64,000 bases of DNA, taken from the NCBI GenBank assembly GCA_016125265.1, contig WGMC01000028.1, positions 48,700 to 112,699 of the forward strand, read 5' to 3'. Below, piece by piece: positions 18,101 to 25,823 of the stretch (the first letter of the stretch is position 1; each line of letters begins with the position of its first letter). This DNA comes from Planctomycetaceae bacterium (GTDB lineage Bacteria > Planctomycetota > UBA1135 > GCA-002686595). The notes below the pieces were generated by a model. It made no database searches. It had not been told where the DNA came from and was given only the letters and a program-made list of their open reading frames with translations. The position numbers and the translations under genes were made by a program.

Positions 18101-18296
18101 GTTGCCCCTCGCCGTGGGCACGGGTCCGGGCGCCGAAGAACGCCGCGCGGTGGCCATCGTGATCATCGGCGGGCAGACCCTCTGCCTGCTCCTGACCCTC
18201 CTGGTCACCCCGGCGGCCTACGCGGCCTTCGACGACCTGGGCCGCCGTTTCGTTCGCAAACCGCGCGCGGAGCGACCGTCCCTGGCGCCGCTCTGA
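15111..18296 (+). CDS. RND-family efflux pump permease (HAE-type)
   Basis: 1061 aa, full length for AcrB-like transporters (about 1030-1050). The inner-membrane proton/drug antiporter has a membrane segment at the N terminus (VFATMMALALVILGGVSYTR), a first porter domain with GASPEDVE and an NT-DG motif region, central membrane helices with LVLMVGIVIDDAIVVLENI, and a second half with MYLILASQFESFVHPL, VKKNSILQ and LRPILMTT. Asp residues in the IDDAIVVLENI helix are the proton relay expected in this family. It forms an operon with the lipoprotein adaptor upstream. An outer-membrane factor would have to come from elsewhere. The substrate (drug, dye, lipid) is not predictable. Confidence 0.93.
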   Translation: MQRLAEICVARPVFATMMALALVILGGVSYTRLGIDRQPAVDLPTVRVRATLPGASPEDVEVELSDRIEEEVNTVAGIDQLRSISGSGSAVVIATFGLDRDIDVAAQDVRDRVSGVVRDLPSGTDPPTVAKANAEGDPVFTVALFGPRTIRELTELADKVVRPRLERSTGVGEVQINGDLERTVNVWIDPSRLDAYGLSVTAVRDAIADQNADVPGGNVRGALQERALRTLGRLDEASAFADVVVANRDGVPVRVRDVARVEDGTREMRRTATLDGVPTVVLEIIRQSGANSVEVIRDAKLALEDVKDELPPDVQMVVTRDQSRYIEAALHEINVHLVAGSILASLVVLAFMRSWRSTIIAAVAIPTSVVATFGAMWALGFTLNGVTMLALVLMVGIVIDDAIVVLENIFRFVEEKGLTPMQAAVEGTREIGLAVLATTLSLVVIFVPVSFLSSIAGRFLYEFGITSAVAVLVSLFVSFSLTPMMASRFLRAEDTKLHGGDSSGARARSRGGFYGVIERSYERMLSLSVRHRAITLVIALGVSLTSIPLLAAVPREFVPGGPDDGEFGVNVSAGEGVTPAAMRLATREMEEVVRATPGVAVVEATAGGGFLGQANQARFYIRTTPHDERLFSLGRLFRATLDGRPLDAFRGNYSQGDVMDEVERRLQGFPGVRVSVRNFPSFELGGAPYDIDYALRGPDLVQLYELAEELRTRAVEVGGFRGLDTSLRLDKPELRVDLNRERAADLGVDARDVGSLLRLMVAGEDEVSRFRDPTTNEQYDVLLRLEGEADLDMVGLGNLKLPSSRGGLVPLEAFASLSEAVAPSRIDRLDRQRVVSLRGGVAPGYALGDRLAVLRELTEEIGLPPGVTTSLSGRSREMERTFDEFAWAFGLSIVLMYLILASQFESFVHPLTILLSLPLSVPFALLSLIATDGTLNIFSALGMLVLFGVVKKNSILQIDHINGLRATGMERMEAILLANRDRLRPILMTTLSLVAGMLPLAVGTGPGAEERRAVAIVIIGGQTLCLLLTLLVTPAAYAAFDDLGRRFVRKPRAERPSLAPL

Positions 18297-18363
18297 CGTT
18301 TTGCTGGGGCCTTGGTATGGTGGGGCTCTTACCCGGTCCCGACCTTCACCGAGCCCCCCCCCC

Positions 18364-19593
18364 ATGCGCACACTCGCCCAGAGCCTCGCCCTCGCCGTCG
18401 CCCTGCTCTCCCTTGCCTTCCCGTCGTCCGCCGTCCGGGGCTCAGGGGCGGCTGTGCTCGGGGTCACACCCTCGAGCGGCTTCCAGAGCGGCGGCCAAGT
18501 GGTCGCGGTGCAACTGGAGGGCTTCGTGCCGAACGCCGCGGTCGAGGTGATGTTCGGCCCGACGACCGTGATCGGCGTGCCCCTTGGAACGCTGCAGTCG
18601 TCGAGCGCGTCCGTGGTGACCCCGGCCTCCGCAACGGCCGGGCCGGTGACCGTCGTCGTCCGCCAGGACCTGGGCGGCGGCAACGTGATCGAAGCGAGTT
18701 CGGCGGGTGGGTTCACGTTCTTGCCTCCGGAGCTGATCCAGTTGAGCCACGTCTCCGGCCCCCAGGCCGGCTTCCAGCAGATTTCCGCAACGGTGGCTGG
18801 ATTCCAGCCGGGGCCGATCGTGGTCCGCATGGGCGGCAAGGTGACCCAAGCGACGGTGTTCTCGCAGGGCAACACCCAACTGGTGAGTTGGAACACTCCC
18901 GCCGCGTTCTTTCCCGGGTCGACCAGCGTTCGTTTCACGCAGGGTGCGCTCGACCTCAACGTGCCGGCTGCGTACACGTACCTCGCGCCCCAGTTGCTCG
19001 CGGTGACCCCGGGCAAGTCCGCCTGGTACGTCGACCAGGAGCTCGTCCTCCTGGGCAACAACTTCGCGCCGAACGAGTTGGCGCAAGTGTCGATCGGCGG
19101 CGTTCCGCTGGGATTCGCCAGCGTGATCTCGGCGAACGAGGTGCGCTTCCAACTCACCGCCGGTGCCGTGCAGTTGCCCGGCGCGCAGGACGTGACCCTG
19201 GACCAAGCCGGCGTCACCGCCACTCGCGTGAAGGGTTGGGCGTGCCTGCCCACGCTCACGGTGGGCCAGAGCGGCAGCGCCCTCCTGGGCGGCACGCTCG
19301 AACTGCGTGTGGAGACCCAACAGAGCGGCTTTGCGTACCTCTTCGGTGCGTTCGGAACCCAGCCGTTCCCGCTGCTGTTGACGGACTTCTACTACGGCCT
19401 GACCCTGGACGTCGCCACGGCTTTCAACCTCGGTGTCGGCGGCCTGCTGGTGCAGCCGACGCTGACGCTGTCGTTCCCCCCGGGACTAGTGCCGCCGGGC
19501 CTCAACCTGCCCCTGCAGGCGCTGACCGTGGAGCTCGGTTCCCTCGGCAACTACTTCAGCTTCAGCAACACGGTGGTCGCGACGATTCCGTGA
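18364..19593 (+). CDS. Secreted IPT/TIG-repeat protein
   Basis: 409 aa from the ATG at 18364, chosen because it opens a clean signal peptide (MRTLAQSLALAVALLSLAFP, cleavage near SSA). A run of ten C residues lies directly before this ATG. At least three immunoglobulin-like IPT/TIG repeats are visible, each opening like VTPSSGFQSGGQVVAVQLEGF, VSGPQAGFQQISATVAGF and VTPGKSAWYVDQELVLLGNNF. The C-terminal 90 residues have the pattern ending in LPLQALTVELGS...SFSNTVVATIP, also seen in modified form in the next two secreted proteins. Such proteins are usually cell-surface or matrix adhesins. The gene begins 67 bp after the RND pump stop but is functionally unrelated. Confidence 0.8.
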   Translation: MRTLAQSLALAVALLSLAFPSSAVRGSGAAVLGVTPSSGFQSGGQVVAVQLEGFVPNAAVEVMFGPTTVIGVPLGTLQSSSASVVTPASATAGPVTVVVRQDLGGGNVIEASSAGGFTFLPPELIQLSHVSGPQAGFQQISATVAGFQPGPIVVRMGGKVTQATVFSQGNTQLVSWNTPAAFFPGSTSVRFTQGALDLNVPAAYTYLAPQLLAVTPGKSAWYVDQELVLLGNNFAPNELAQVSIGGVPLGFASVISANEVRFQLTAGAVQLPGAQDVTLDQAGVTATRVKGWACLPTLTVGQSGSALLGGTLELRVETQQSGFAYLFGAFGTQPFPLLLTDFYYGLTLDVATAFNLGVGGLLVQPTLTLSFPPGLVPPGLNLPLQALTVELGSLGNYFSFSNTVVATIP

Positions 19594-19677
19594 GTGCGCG
19601 GGGCGAGTCCCCGAGCCCCCGTTTCGTTTCGGCGCGCGTGTCCGAGAACGGCACGCGAATCGCACCGCACCCCGCCG

Positions 19678-19706
19678 TTTCCGAGTTCCGTCGCGCGTGT
19701 TAGCTT
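19678..19706 (+). promoter_or_regulatory. Promoter for the small membrane protein gene, probably leaderless
   Basis: TTTCCG (19678-19683) and TAGCTT (19701-19706) are 17 nt apart, and the ATG follows after 6 nt. Transcription would start at or next to the start codon. The same TAnnnT spacing recurs before other genes here. Confidence 0.5.
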
Positions 19707-19712
19707 CGTCCC

Positions 19713-19973
19713 ATGGAATCGAGGGACGAGCCCGATCCGTCCGCGGGACTCGGGCGCGAGGTGCTGCGCGGCGCGCGCGACGGGGTGGCCGAGTTCGCCT
19801 GGCTCTGCGCGCGATTCGCGCTTGCCGGTGCGCTGGCGGGTGGGGGCCTGGGCTTGGCTCTCGGGCTGCTGGTTCTGGGCCTCCCGTTCACGTGGGTCCT
19901 GGGAGTGGCACTGGCCGGGGCGGTGGTGGGCGCCGCAGCCGGTGTGGGCCTCTGCTACGCGCTGCACTCGTGA
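19713..19973 (+). CDS. Small two-helix membrane protein, glycine-zipper type
   Basis: 86 aa. The acidic N terminus (MESRDEPDPSAG) is followed by two hydrophobic, Gly/Ala-rich segments at about 35-57 (ALAGGGLGLALGLLVLGL) and 60-80 (VLGVALAGAVVGAAAGVGL). The GxxxG spacing suggests helix packing or oligomerisation in the inner membrane. I do not recognise a family. There is a good promoter directly upstream (TTTCCG-17-TAGCTT) with only 6 nt to the ATG. The neighbours on both sides are secreted proteins on the same strand. A real gene is likely because of the promoter, strong membrane pattern and codon use like its neighbours. Confidence 0.6.
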   Translation: MESRDEPDPSAGLGREVLRGARDGVAEFAWLCARFALAGALAGGGLGLALGLLVLGLPFTWVLGVALAGAVVGAAAGVGLCYALHS

Positions 19974-20078
19974 GCTCGCCATCCGCCGCGCGCAGCGGAT
20001 TTGAGGCCCTGGCGGGTTTCGCGCGTGCGCGGTAGCGTCTACTCGTCGCGTCGTACCCCTTTTCCCGAGGAGGTTCCC

Positions 20079-21383
20079 ATGGGGAGTTTGCACCCCACGT
20101 CCTTGCGCGCCTTCGCTTGCGCCGTTTGTGCTTGTGCCTTTTGGATCCTCGGTGCTCCGTCCGGATGGGCCGGGCCCCAGGGCACCTTCGTGGTGGACGC
20201 TGGCGGCAGTGGGGACTTCGTCGATTTGCCGGAGGCCGTGGCCCAGGCGCCCGCGGGTGCGCTGTTGATCGTGCTGCCAGGCGAGTATGCGCCGTTCACG
20301 CTGCAAAAGGCGATGACCCTGATGGGGCCCTCCGCCGGGCCGAAGCCGTTCGTGGCGGGGGTGGCGACGGTGTCGGACGCGCCGCGTGCCACCTTCCAGC
20401 ACATGTCGTTCCGCGGCATGCAGGCGAACGACGTGGATGGAGCGCTCGTCTTCGACGATTGCCGATTCGGCCCGGAGGGTTGCATCCCGCAGCCCCACTT
20501 CTCGCCGTTCCACCCGCCGAATGCGCTCTTGGTGCTGCGCTGCCTCGACGTGGAGATCTCGCGCTGCTATGCCAGCAATGCGGTCGGCCAAGAGGGCACA
20601 CCCCACGCCGCCCTACGCGCGGAACAAAGCGCGGTGCGCGCCTACGACAGCACCTTCTTGGGTTGGAGTTGGGGAAGTGCTTGGTCGTGTTTGCAGACGA
20701 GCTTCGACGGCTGGTTCTACGAGGACGGTGGCCAGGGTATCTACGCGGTCGACTCGTACCTCGAAGTTTCGGCCTGCGAGGTGGAGGGCGGCCAAGCCAC
20801 GACCGCATGTGTTCCTCTGGCGTGTTTCGACGGCAAACCCGGCAATGCCATCCGGCTGAAGACCAGCGACCTGCGCCTCGCCGTGCGCGTGCCCGGTGAA
20901 GTCGACAGCGGGAGTTTTGCGCCCGCCGTGCGCGGCGAGATCGGTTCCAGCGCCTGGGTGGCTGGCGGCACGTGGGAACCCGGCGAGTTGTCGGGTGACG
21001 CGTCGAGCTTCGTGCAAACCCGCCCCGCGACCGCGATCGTGACCGTTTTCGGCACGGGTGGCGCGGGCGGCGTGCGCAGGCCCCGGGTGTGGGCGCCGCT
21101 CGGCGCGCCCGGGCTCTTGGTGCTCGGGCTCGGTCAATCGGGCGCGTTCCTGCCCGACTGGGACGGGATCCTGCACGTGAATCCCGGGCTCTTGTTGTCG
21201 GTGTGGCCGGTCGTCGGCAAGGGCCTCGACGACGCGGAGACGTTCCTGCTCCACCTGCCACCGGATCCCGCCCTCTGGGGCTTCCACGTGACGCTGCAGG
21301 GATTCTTCCCGACCCTGCCCGGTGTGATCGACACGAGCCTGTCCGCGATGACGAACTCCGCGGGCATCGTGATCGATTTCTGA
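20079..21383 (+). CDS. Secreted protein, probable right-handed beta-helix (pectin-lyase-like)
   Basis: 434 aa from the ATG at 20079, which has a strong GAGGAGG site 5-6 nt upstream. The signal region (SLRAFACAVCACAFWILGAP, cleavage near GWA) precedes a mature start FVVDAGGSGDFVDLPEAVAQ. That motif, with TLQKAMTLMGPSAG, is the usual beginning of pectin-lyase-fold proteins annotated as pectate lyase-like or DUF1565. The middle has several Cys and repeated short strands. The C terminus (LPPDPALWGFHVTLQGFFP ... SAMTNSAGIVIDF) matches a pattern shared by its two secreted neighbours. The enzyme function is unclear and no catalytic set was identified. It is likely a surface or matrix protein. Confidence 0.75.
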   Translation: MGSLHPTSLRAFACAVCACAFWILGAPSGWAGPQGTFVVDAGGSGDFVDLPEAVAQAPAGALLIVLPGEYAPFTLQKAMTLMGPSAGPKPFVAGVATVSDAPRATFQHMSFRGMQANDVDGALVFDDCRFGPEGCIPQPHFSPFHPPNALLVLRCLDVEISRCYASNAVGQEGTPHAALRAEQSAVRAYDSTFLGWSWGSAWSCLQTSFDGWFYEDGGQGIYAVDSYLEVSACEVEGGQATTACVPLACFDGKPGNAIRLKTSDLRLAVRVPGEVDSGSFAPAVRGEIGSSAWVAGGTWEPGELSGDASSFVQTRPATAIVTVFGTGGAGGVRRPRVWAPLGAPGLLVLGLGQSGAFLPDWDGILHVNPGLLLSVWPVVGKGLDDAETFLLHLPPDPALWGFHVTLQGFFPTLPGVIDTSLSAMTNSAGIVIDF

Positions 21384-21426
21384 TGCGTTTTCGGTCCGAC
21401 CTCTTTCCCCGTTCGCGGAGCTACCG

Positions 21427-24042
21427 ATGTTCGCCTCCACCCTTCTCGCCCTTGCCCTTGGTCAGGGTTGCACTCCCGAGTGGCTGCCCCTGTCCGGTGC
21501 GCAGCCTGGAACGGAAGCTCCGCAGCGCGCGATGGCGTTCTTCGACGACGGAACGGGCGCCGCGCTCTACGTGGGCGGCGAGTTCCAGTTCGCGGGCGCT
21601 GCCCCGGCAAGTGGCATCGCGCGATGGGATGGGACCACGTGGAGCGCCGTGGGTACGGGACTGGTCGGGCCCGCGAACTCGAAGGTCTCGGCCCTGTGTG
21701 TGTTCGACGATGGCGCGGGGCCCTCGCTGTACGCGGGCGGCACCTTCACCGCCGCGCCCGGTGTGCCCGGCACGGCTGGCATCGCGCGTTGGGACGGCGC
21801 GGGGTGGCACTCGGTGGGCGGCGGCGTGGATGGCGAGGTCGCGGCGCTCCTGGTCTACGACGACGGCAGTGGTCCGGCGCTCTACGCGGGTGGCGATTTC
21901 ACCAGCGCGGGCCAGGTCGCAGCTTCCCGGATCGCGCGCTGGGATGGCCTCACGTGGACTGCCCTGGGCGCGGGAACGTCAGCGAAGGTTTTGGCGTTGG
22001 CGGAGTTCGACGACGGCACGGGTTCGGCGCTCTATGTGGGTGGGCAGTTCAACCTCGCGGGTGGCGCGCCGGCGAACCGCATTGCACGTTGGAGCGGCGG
22101 TGTGTGGAGTCCCCTGGGCGCGGGATTGAGCGGCGATGTGCGGGCGCTCCTGGCCTTCGACGATGGCAGCGGTTCGGCCCTCTACGTGGGCGGGGCCTTT
22201 GGTGCGGCGGTTGGAACAACCGGGACCCGCTGCGTGGCGCGCTGGAACGGCGTCCAGTGGAGCAGTGTGGGTGGAGGCATCACTGGGGGGGTGGGGCTCT
22301 TCGTGGACGCCCTCTCGATCTACGACAGCGGCGCGGGGCCGGCCCTCCATGCGGGCGGCCAGTTCACCTCGATCGGCGGCATTGCCGCGAACCGAATCGC
22401 GCGCTGGAACGGCGTTGGTTGGTTCCGGCTGGCCAACGGAACGGACGGACCGGTGCATGCGCTCTCGACGTTCACCGACGCGGCCGGGCTGGCGCTCTAT
22501 GTCGGCGGCGACTTCCAGATCGCCGGCGAGGTGGGTGCCCTCCGCTCGGCGCGCTGGGATGGCAGTGCGTTTGGAACGCTCGGGCTCGGGCCGACCGGCG
22601 CCGTGGAAGTCCTGCAAATGCTCGACGTCGGCTCGGGCCCGGCGCTCTACGCGGCTGGCGCCTTTGCCTCCGTCGCGGGGGTGCCCAAGACCCGCGGCGT
22701 CGCCCGCTTCGATGGCATCTCCTGGCAGGCCATCGGACAGGGGATCCAGGGCAACGTTCTCGCGTTGACGACCTTCGATGGCGGCGGTGTGCCGACGCTG
22801 TACGCGGGCGGCGAGTTCTTCGTGGCCGCCGGTGGTCCCGCCAACCGCATCACACGCTGGAACGGAACCAGTTGGGTCGGTGTGGGCGGTGGCACCAACC
22901 AGCCCGTGCGCGCGCTGGTGAGCTTCGACGACGGATCCGGTGAGGCGCTCTACGTGGGCGGATCGTTCACGCTGGCCGGCGTGGTCCAGGCCAACCGCAT
23001 CGCGCGCTGGAATGGCGTGGCGTGGTCGTCGGTGGGAGCAGGCATGGACCAGGACGTCTACGCGCTGGCCGTCTACGACGACGGTGCGGGGCCCGCGCTG
23101 TATGCGGGCGGAGCCTTCACTGTGGCGGGCGGAACGCCCGCCAACCGCATCGCGCGTTGGGATGGCGCAACGTGGAGCGCCGTGGGGAGCGGTGTGAATC
23201 TGCCGGTGCGCGTGCTTGCGCCCTTCGACGATGGCACGGGCGAGGTGCTCGTCCTGGGCGGCTCCTTCACACTCGCCGGGGGCGACATCGCGAGCCGCAT
23301 CGCGCGCTGGGACGGCGCGAACTTCTCCAGCTTCGGACTGGGCCTCGCGGGCGGCCCGAGTCCGTCCGTGCGGGCCCTCGCGGCTTTCGACGACGGCTCA
23401 GGACTGGCCCTCTACGCCGGGGGCGACTTCACGCAGACGGGCATCCAGCCCGTCGCCAGGCTCGCCCGTTGGGGTGGAACGCAATGGAATACTCCGGCGG
23501 GGCCCATCGAAGGCGGCCTTCCGCCCGCTGTGCGCGCCCTCGCGGTCGGGTCCGCAGGTACGGCACAGGATCTCTTCGTGGGCGGCGAGTTCGCATCGTC
23601 TCCCGGCGGCGACAGCAATCTGGCGCGCTGGCGCGGCTGCCCCGTGTTGGGCTTCGCGACGCTGCTGGGCTGCGCGTCGAACCCCGCGCAGTTGTCGGCG
23701 CAGTCGCCGGGTTTGAAGGTCGGCGTCACCGCGGACCTGCAGTTGGCCGCGGGCGCGGGAACCGCGGGCCTCGGCCTGCTCCTCGTGGGTGTCGCCGACG
23801 TCGATGCTTCGGGATGTGGATCGGTGGTCGATGGGCTGGGAGAGATCCTGCTCGCTGCGCCCTGGTTCCAGGTCGGTTTCGCGACGGCGAGCTCGGGCGT
23901 AAGTGCGTTCTCCGTGCCCGTGCCGAACGATGCGTTGCTCGTTGGGCTCGAGCTTGCGTTCCAGGGCGCGCACGTGGACCTCGCGCCGCTGGATCCCGTC
24001 GTGCAACTCTCCAACGCATTGCTCGGCGCTGCAACACCCTGA
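21427..24042 (+). CDS. Large secreted protein with about 14 propeller-like repeats
   Basis: 871 aa with a short signal peptide (MFASTLLALALG, then QGC). From about residue 20 to 740 a unit of roughly 55-63 residues recurs 14 times. Each copy has the pattern ALYVGGxFxxAGGxxANRIARW(D/N)GxxWSxxGxG, then VxALxxFDDGSG. This matches the Rax2-like or delta-60-repeat style beta-propeller modules seen in secreted planctomycete proteins. The last 120 residues (from GCPVLGFATLLGC) are a separate module ending with PNDALLVGLELAFQG ... VQLSNALLGA, similar to the ends of the two preceding secreted proteins. The copies are diverged, so this is an old repeat. Surface adhesion or ligand binding is a reasonable inference. 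Confidence 0.85.
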   Translation: MFASTLLALALGQGCTPEWLPLSGAQPGTEAPQRAMAFFDDGTGAALYVGGEFQFAGAAPASGIARWDGTTWSAVGTGLVGPANSKVSALCVFDDGAGPSLYAGGTFTAAPGVPGTAGIARWDGAGWHSVGGGVDGEVAALLVYDDGSGPALYAGGDFTSAGQVAASRIARWDGLTWTALGAGTSAKVLALAEFDDGTGSALYVGGQFNLAGGAPANRIARWSGGVWSPLGAGLSGDVRALLAFDDGSGSALYVGGAFGAAVGTTGTRCVARWNGVQWSSVGGGITGGVGLFVDALSIYDSGAGPALHAGGQFTSIGGIAANRIARWNGVGWFRLANGTDGPVHALSTFTDAAGLALYVGGDFQIAGEVGALRSARWDGSAFGTLGLGPTGAVEVLQMLDVGSGPALYAAGAFASVAGVPKTRGVARFDGISWQAIGQGIQGNVLALTTFDGGGVPTLYAGGEFFVAAGGPANRITRWNGTSWVGVGGGTNQPVRALVSFDDGSGEALYVGGSFTLAGVVQANRIARWNGVAWSSVGAGMDQDVYALAVYDDGAGPALYAGGAFTVAGGTPANRIARWDGATWSAVGSGVNLPVRVLAPFDDGTGEVLVLGGSFTLAGGDIASRIARWDGANFSSFGLGLAGGPSPSVRALAAFDDGSGLALYAGGDFTQTGIQPVARLARWGGTQWNTPAGPIEGGLPPAVRALAVGSAGTAQDLFVGGEFASSPGGDSNLARWRGCPVLGFATLLGCASNPAQLSAQSPGLKVGVTADLQLAAGAGTAGLGLLLVGVADVDASGCGSVVDGLGEILLAAPWFQVGFATASSGVSAFSVPVPNDALLVGLELAFQGAHVDLAPLDPVVQLSNALLGAATP
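21553..23640 (+). repeat. Fourteen diverged in-frame repeats of about 170-190 bp
   Basis: Tandem coding repeats inside the secreted propeller-like protein. Each is marked by a CTCTACGTGGGCGGC-type segment encoding LYVGG and a GCGCGCTGGGA-type segment encoding ARWD. No two copies look identical, so recent slippage is unlikely. Confidence 0.75.
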
Positions 24043-24079
24043 CGTCGACGGGAGCGTAGGAGTCCCGTCCGCGCGAGCC

Positions 24080-24143
24080 TTGCGGCGCCGCGGAAACGGG
24101 AGTAGCGTCAGAACCCGGGGCAAGGCCCCGGAGGAGCGCTGCG
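24080..24143 (+). promoter_or_regulatory. Promoter and ribosome-binding site before a very short ORF
   Basis: TTGCGG (24080-24085) and TAGCGT (24103-24108) are 17 nt apart. A GGAGGAGC site at 24130-24137 stands 6 nt before the ATG at 24144. The signals are better than those of many real genes here, yet the frame they serve closes after 28 codons. Confidence 0.4.
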
Positions 24144-24230
24144 ATGGAATCTCGAGCGATTCGCGAATACGGTGCGCGTCAGTGCGGCGCGGAAACCCTG
24201 CGGAACTCCATCGATTCTTCCGTCAGGTGA
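24144..24230 (+). CDS. 28-codon ORF, possible remnant of a lost gene or small peptide
   Basis: An ATG at 24144 with a strong GGAGGA site opens 28 codons (MESRAIREYGARQCGAETLR...) closed by TGA at 24228-24230. The last 50 bp run antisense over the 3' end of the lipoprotein gene. I recognise no domain. It could be a true small peptide, or the front end of a gene whose remainder was lost. The first three residues (MES) are also those of the small membrane protein at 19713, probably by chance. Support comes only from the promoter, ribosome site and start. Confidence 0.25.
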   Translation: MESRAIREYGARQCGAETLRNSIDSSVR

Positions 24231-24811
24231 CCGGGCTCGGCGAGCCAACGTTTCATCTGCAGGCGCAGGGCGTTGCTCGGATGGGTGAGAAGTATCGGCT
24301 CGGAAACCCAGCTCCGTTTGCGCTTCGGTTGCTCGGGCCGCTTGAGGAAGGGCGGGGAGACGGACTCCTCGAACGCATCCATATCCGTTGGATAGAAAGG
24401 TCGGCAGGCCACGCGGTTGTCGTCGCGGAACTCGATGGCGACGAAAAAGTGCGTGGGCACGACCATGTCCGCGTACTCGAACTTCGACAGCGCTTCCGGG
24501 TGGATGGTGAGGTCGGCCATGAGCTCACCTCCGATCTGAGTCAGTTCCCCGTAGAGGAGTAGAGCGGACTCGTTTGGAGTGTCTCCTGGTGTCGAATCCG
24601 TGTAACCGAAAAGGACGCGGTAGCCGTCCCCGTCGGCGGTCACGTCGGCCGTGAATGTCTTGTCGCCATCCTTCGCGGTCCACTCACCGACCAGCCGACT
24701 GTCGAAGTGGCGCGTTTCGTCCGTCACCAGCGAGTGGATCGAGCGCGGCGGCGTGCACGCGCCGATGGCGAGGACGGCGAGGGCCAAGGTGAACCGTGCG
24801 AGGTGCAGCAT
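24179..24811 (-). CDS. Lipoprotein of unknown function
   Basis: 210 aa from the ATG at 24811, which has GGAG upstream on the minus strand. The N terminus is a lipoprotein signal (LALAVLAIGAC, Cys at about 19). The body (RLVGEWTAKDGDKTFTADVT, DGYRVLFGYTD, LLLYGELTQIGGELMADLTI) reads as a small beta-barrel of the lipocalin-like or DUF-type set with a WxxxD-G opening. The remainder has THFFVAIEF and charged loops. The call is by pattern, not by recognised family. It lies 68 bp downstream of the PAP2 gene on the same strand, so it may share its transcript. Confidence 0.75.
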   Translation of the reverse strand: MLHLARFTLALAVLAIGACTPPRSIHSLVTDETRHFDSRLVGEWTAKDGDKTFTADVTADGDGYRVLFGYTDSTPGDTPNESALLLYGELTQIGGELMADLTIHPEALSKFEYADMVVPTHFFVAIEFRDDNRVACRPFYPTDMDAFEESVSPPFLKRPEQPKRKRSWVSEPILLTHPSNALRLQMKRWLAEPGHLTEESMEFRRVSAPH

Positions 24812-24879
24812 GGGTGGAACTCCTTCGTTGGGCGACCAGTGCGAGCTTAACAGGCTCCACCGGATCGCGGGTACCTGCC

Positions 24880-25704
24880 CTACGGCGCGAGGCCGTGACC
24901 CGGGTCCTCGTAGGCGAAGAGCGCCCGCTCCGCCGCGGCCGCGCAGAGCGCTCCGAACGCCAGGCCGAAGAGCGCATCCGTGACCCAGTGCACACCCAGG
25001 GCGGGAACGGCCCACAAGAGCGCCACGAGGTGCACCAACAGGATGCGCGCGAGCAGCCGCGGACCGGCGCGGCGCGCGAACCACCAGGCCGTGAAGGCGA
25101 TGGAGACGTGCAGGGACGGGAAGCAGTTGTCGAGGGCGCTCGCGAAACGCAGGTCCGGCGTCAGGCCCGCGGCGAAGAGCTCGAGTGCGGGCAGGGCTTG
25201 GGAGAGCCCGCTCCAGGCCGGTTCGGAGACCGGCGCGAACACGTAGAAGGGCAGCGCGAGCAGGTAGTTGGCGAGCAGCGCCAGCGTGATGCCCGCCGCG
25301 GGCCGGTGGCGCCCGGAACCGCCCCACCAGAGGAGCGGCAGCGCGATGCAGAGCGGCAGCCCCAAGAGGTACATGGCGGCGAGGAGCCACAGCACGGGCT
25401 CCGGCGTCACGGCCTGCATCGCGGCCGGCAGGTCGCCCTCGAGGGCCCGGACCAGCGGCGTCCAGTCGCGCCCCAGGCGGGCCGTCAGGTCCGGGTCCCA
25501 GCGGGCCTGGATCGACGCCAGAGCCAGCACGCCGCCGAGCCCCAGCCCCAGCCAGCGGCCGCCCGTGGTGCTCACCAGACGCCACAGCGCCAGGGTGCCG
25601 CGCCCGACCCCGGACACACCGGATCCGAGTTCGACCCGCCCGAGCCAGGCCAGACCGGCGATCGCCAGGAGGGGGACCCCGGCCAGATAAAGAACTGCCA
25701 ACAC
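24880..25704 (-). CDS. PAP2-superfamily membrane phosphatase (inositol phosphotransferase-like)
   Basis: About 274 aa from a GTG at 25704; a TTG at 25797 would add 31 residues of non-membrane sequence. I prefer the GTG because it begins directly at a membrane segment (LAVLYLAGVPLLAIAGLAWL) and a CATACT hexamer lies 7 nt before it. About six membrane helices are visible. The phosphatase motifs are DNCFPSLHVS (His nucleophile-support block) and GVHWVTDALFG (second block); the classic first KxxxxxxRP block is not clear. The FPSLH form is typical of the Aur1/PAP2_3 type, acting on lipid phosphates such as phosphatidylinositol-type or undecaprenyl substrates. The substrate is unknown. It is divergent from the radical SAM gene. 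Confidence 0.75.
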   Translation of the reverse strand: MLAVLYLAGVPLLAIAGLAWLGRVELGSGVSGVGRGTLALWRLVSTTGGRWLGLGLGGVLALASIQARWDPDLTARLGRDWTPLVRALEGDLPAAMQAVTPEPVLWLLAAMYLLGLPLCIALPLLWWGGSGRHRPAAGITLALLANYLLALPFYVFAPVSEPAWSGLSQALPALELFAAGLTPDLRFASALDNCFPSLHVSIAFTAWWFARRAGPRLLARILLVHLVALLWAVPALGVHWVTDALFGLAFGALCAAAAERALFAYEDPGHGLAP

Positions 25705-25823
25705 TCGGCGGAGTATGCCGCCCCGGGCGCCCCGGCCGTCGCATGAGGGCGGTGCAACCGCGCCGCAGTCGCCATCGGGCGCAGAAGTTCGTCCCAAATC
25801 CGCCGTGCGCGTTAGAGTTGAGC

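Noticed and set aside
18301..18321. TTGCTG and TATGGT as a promoter before the IPT/TIG gene
   Set aside because: The two hexamers are only 9 nt apart, too close for a normal promoter.
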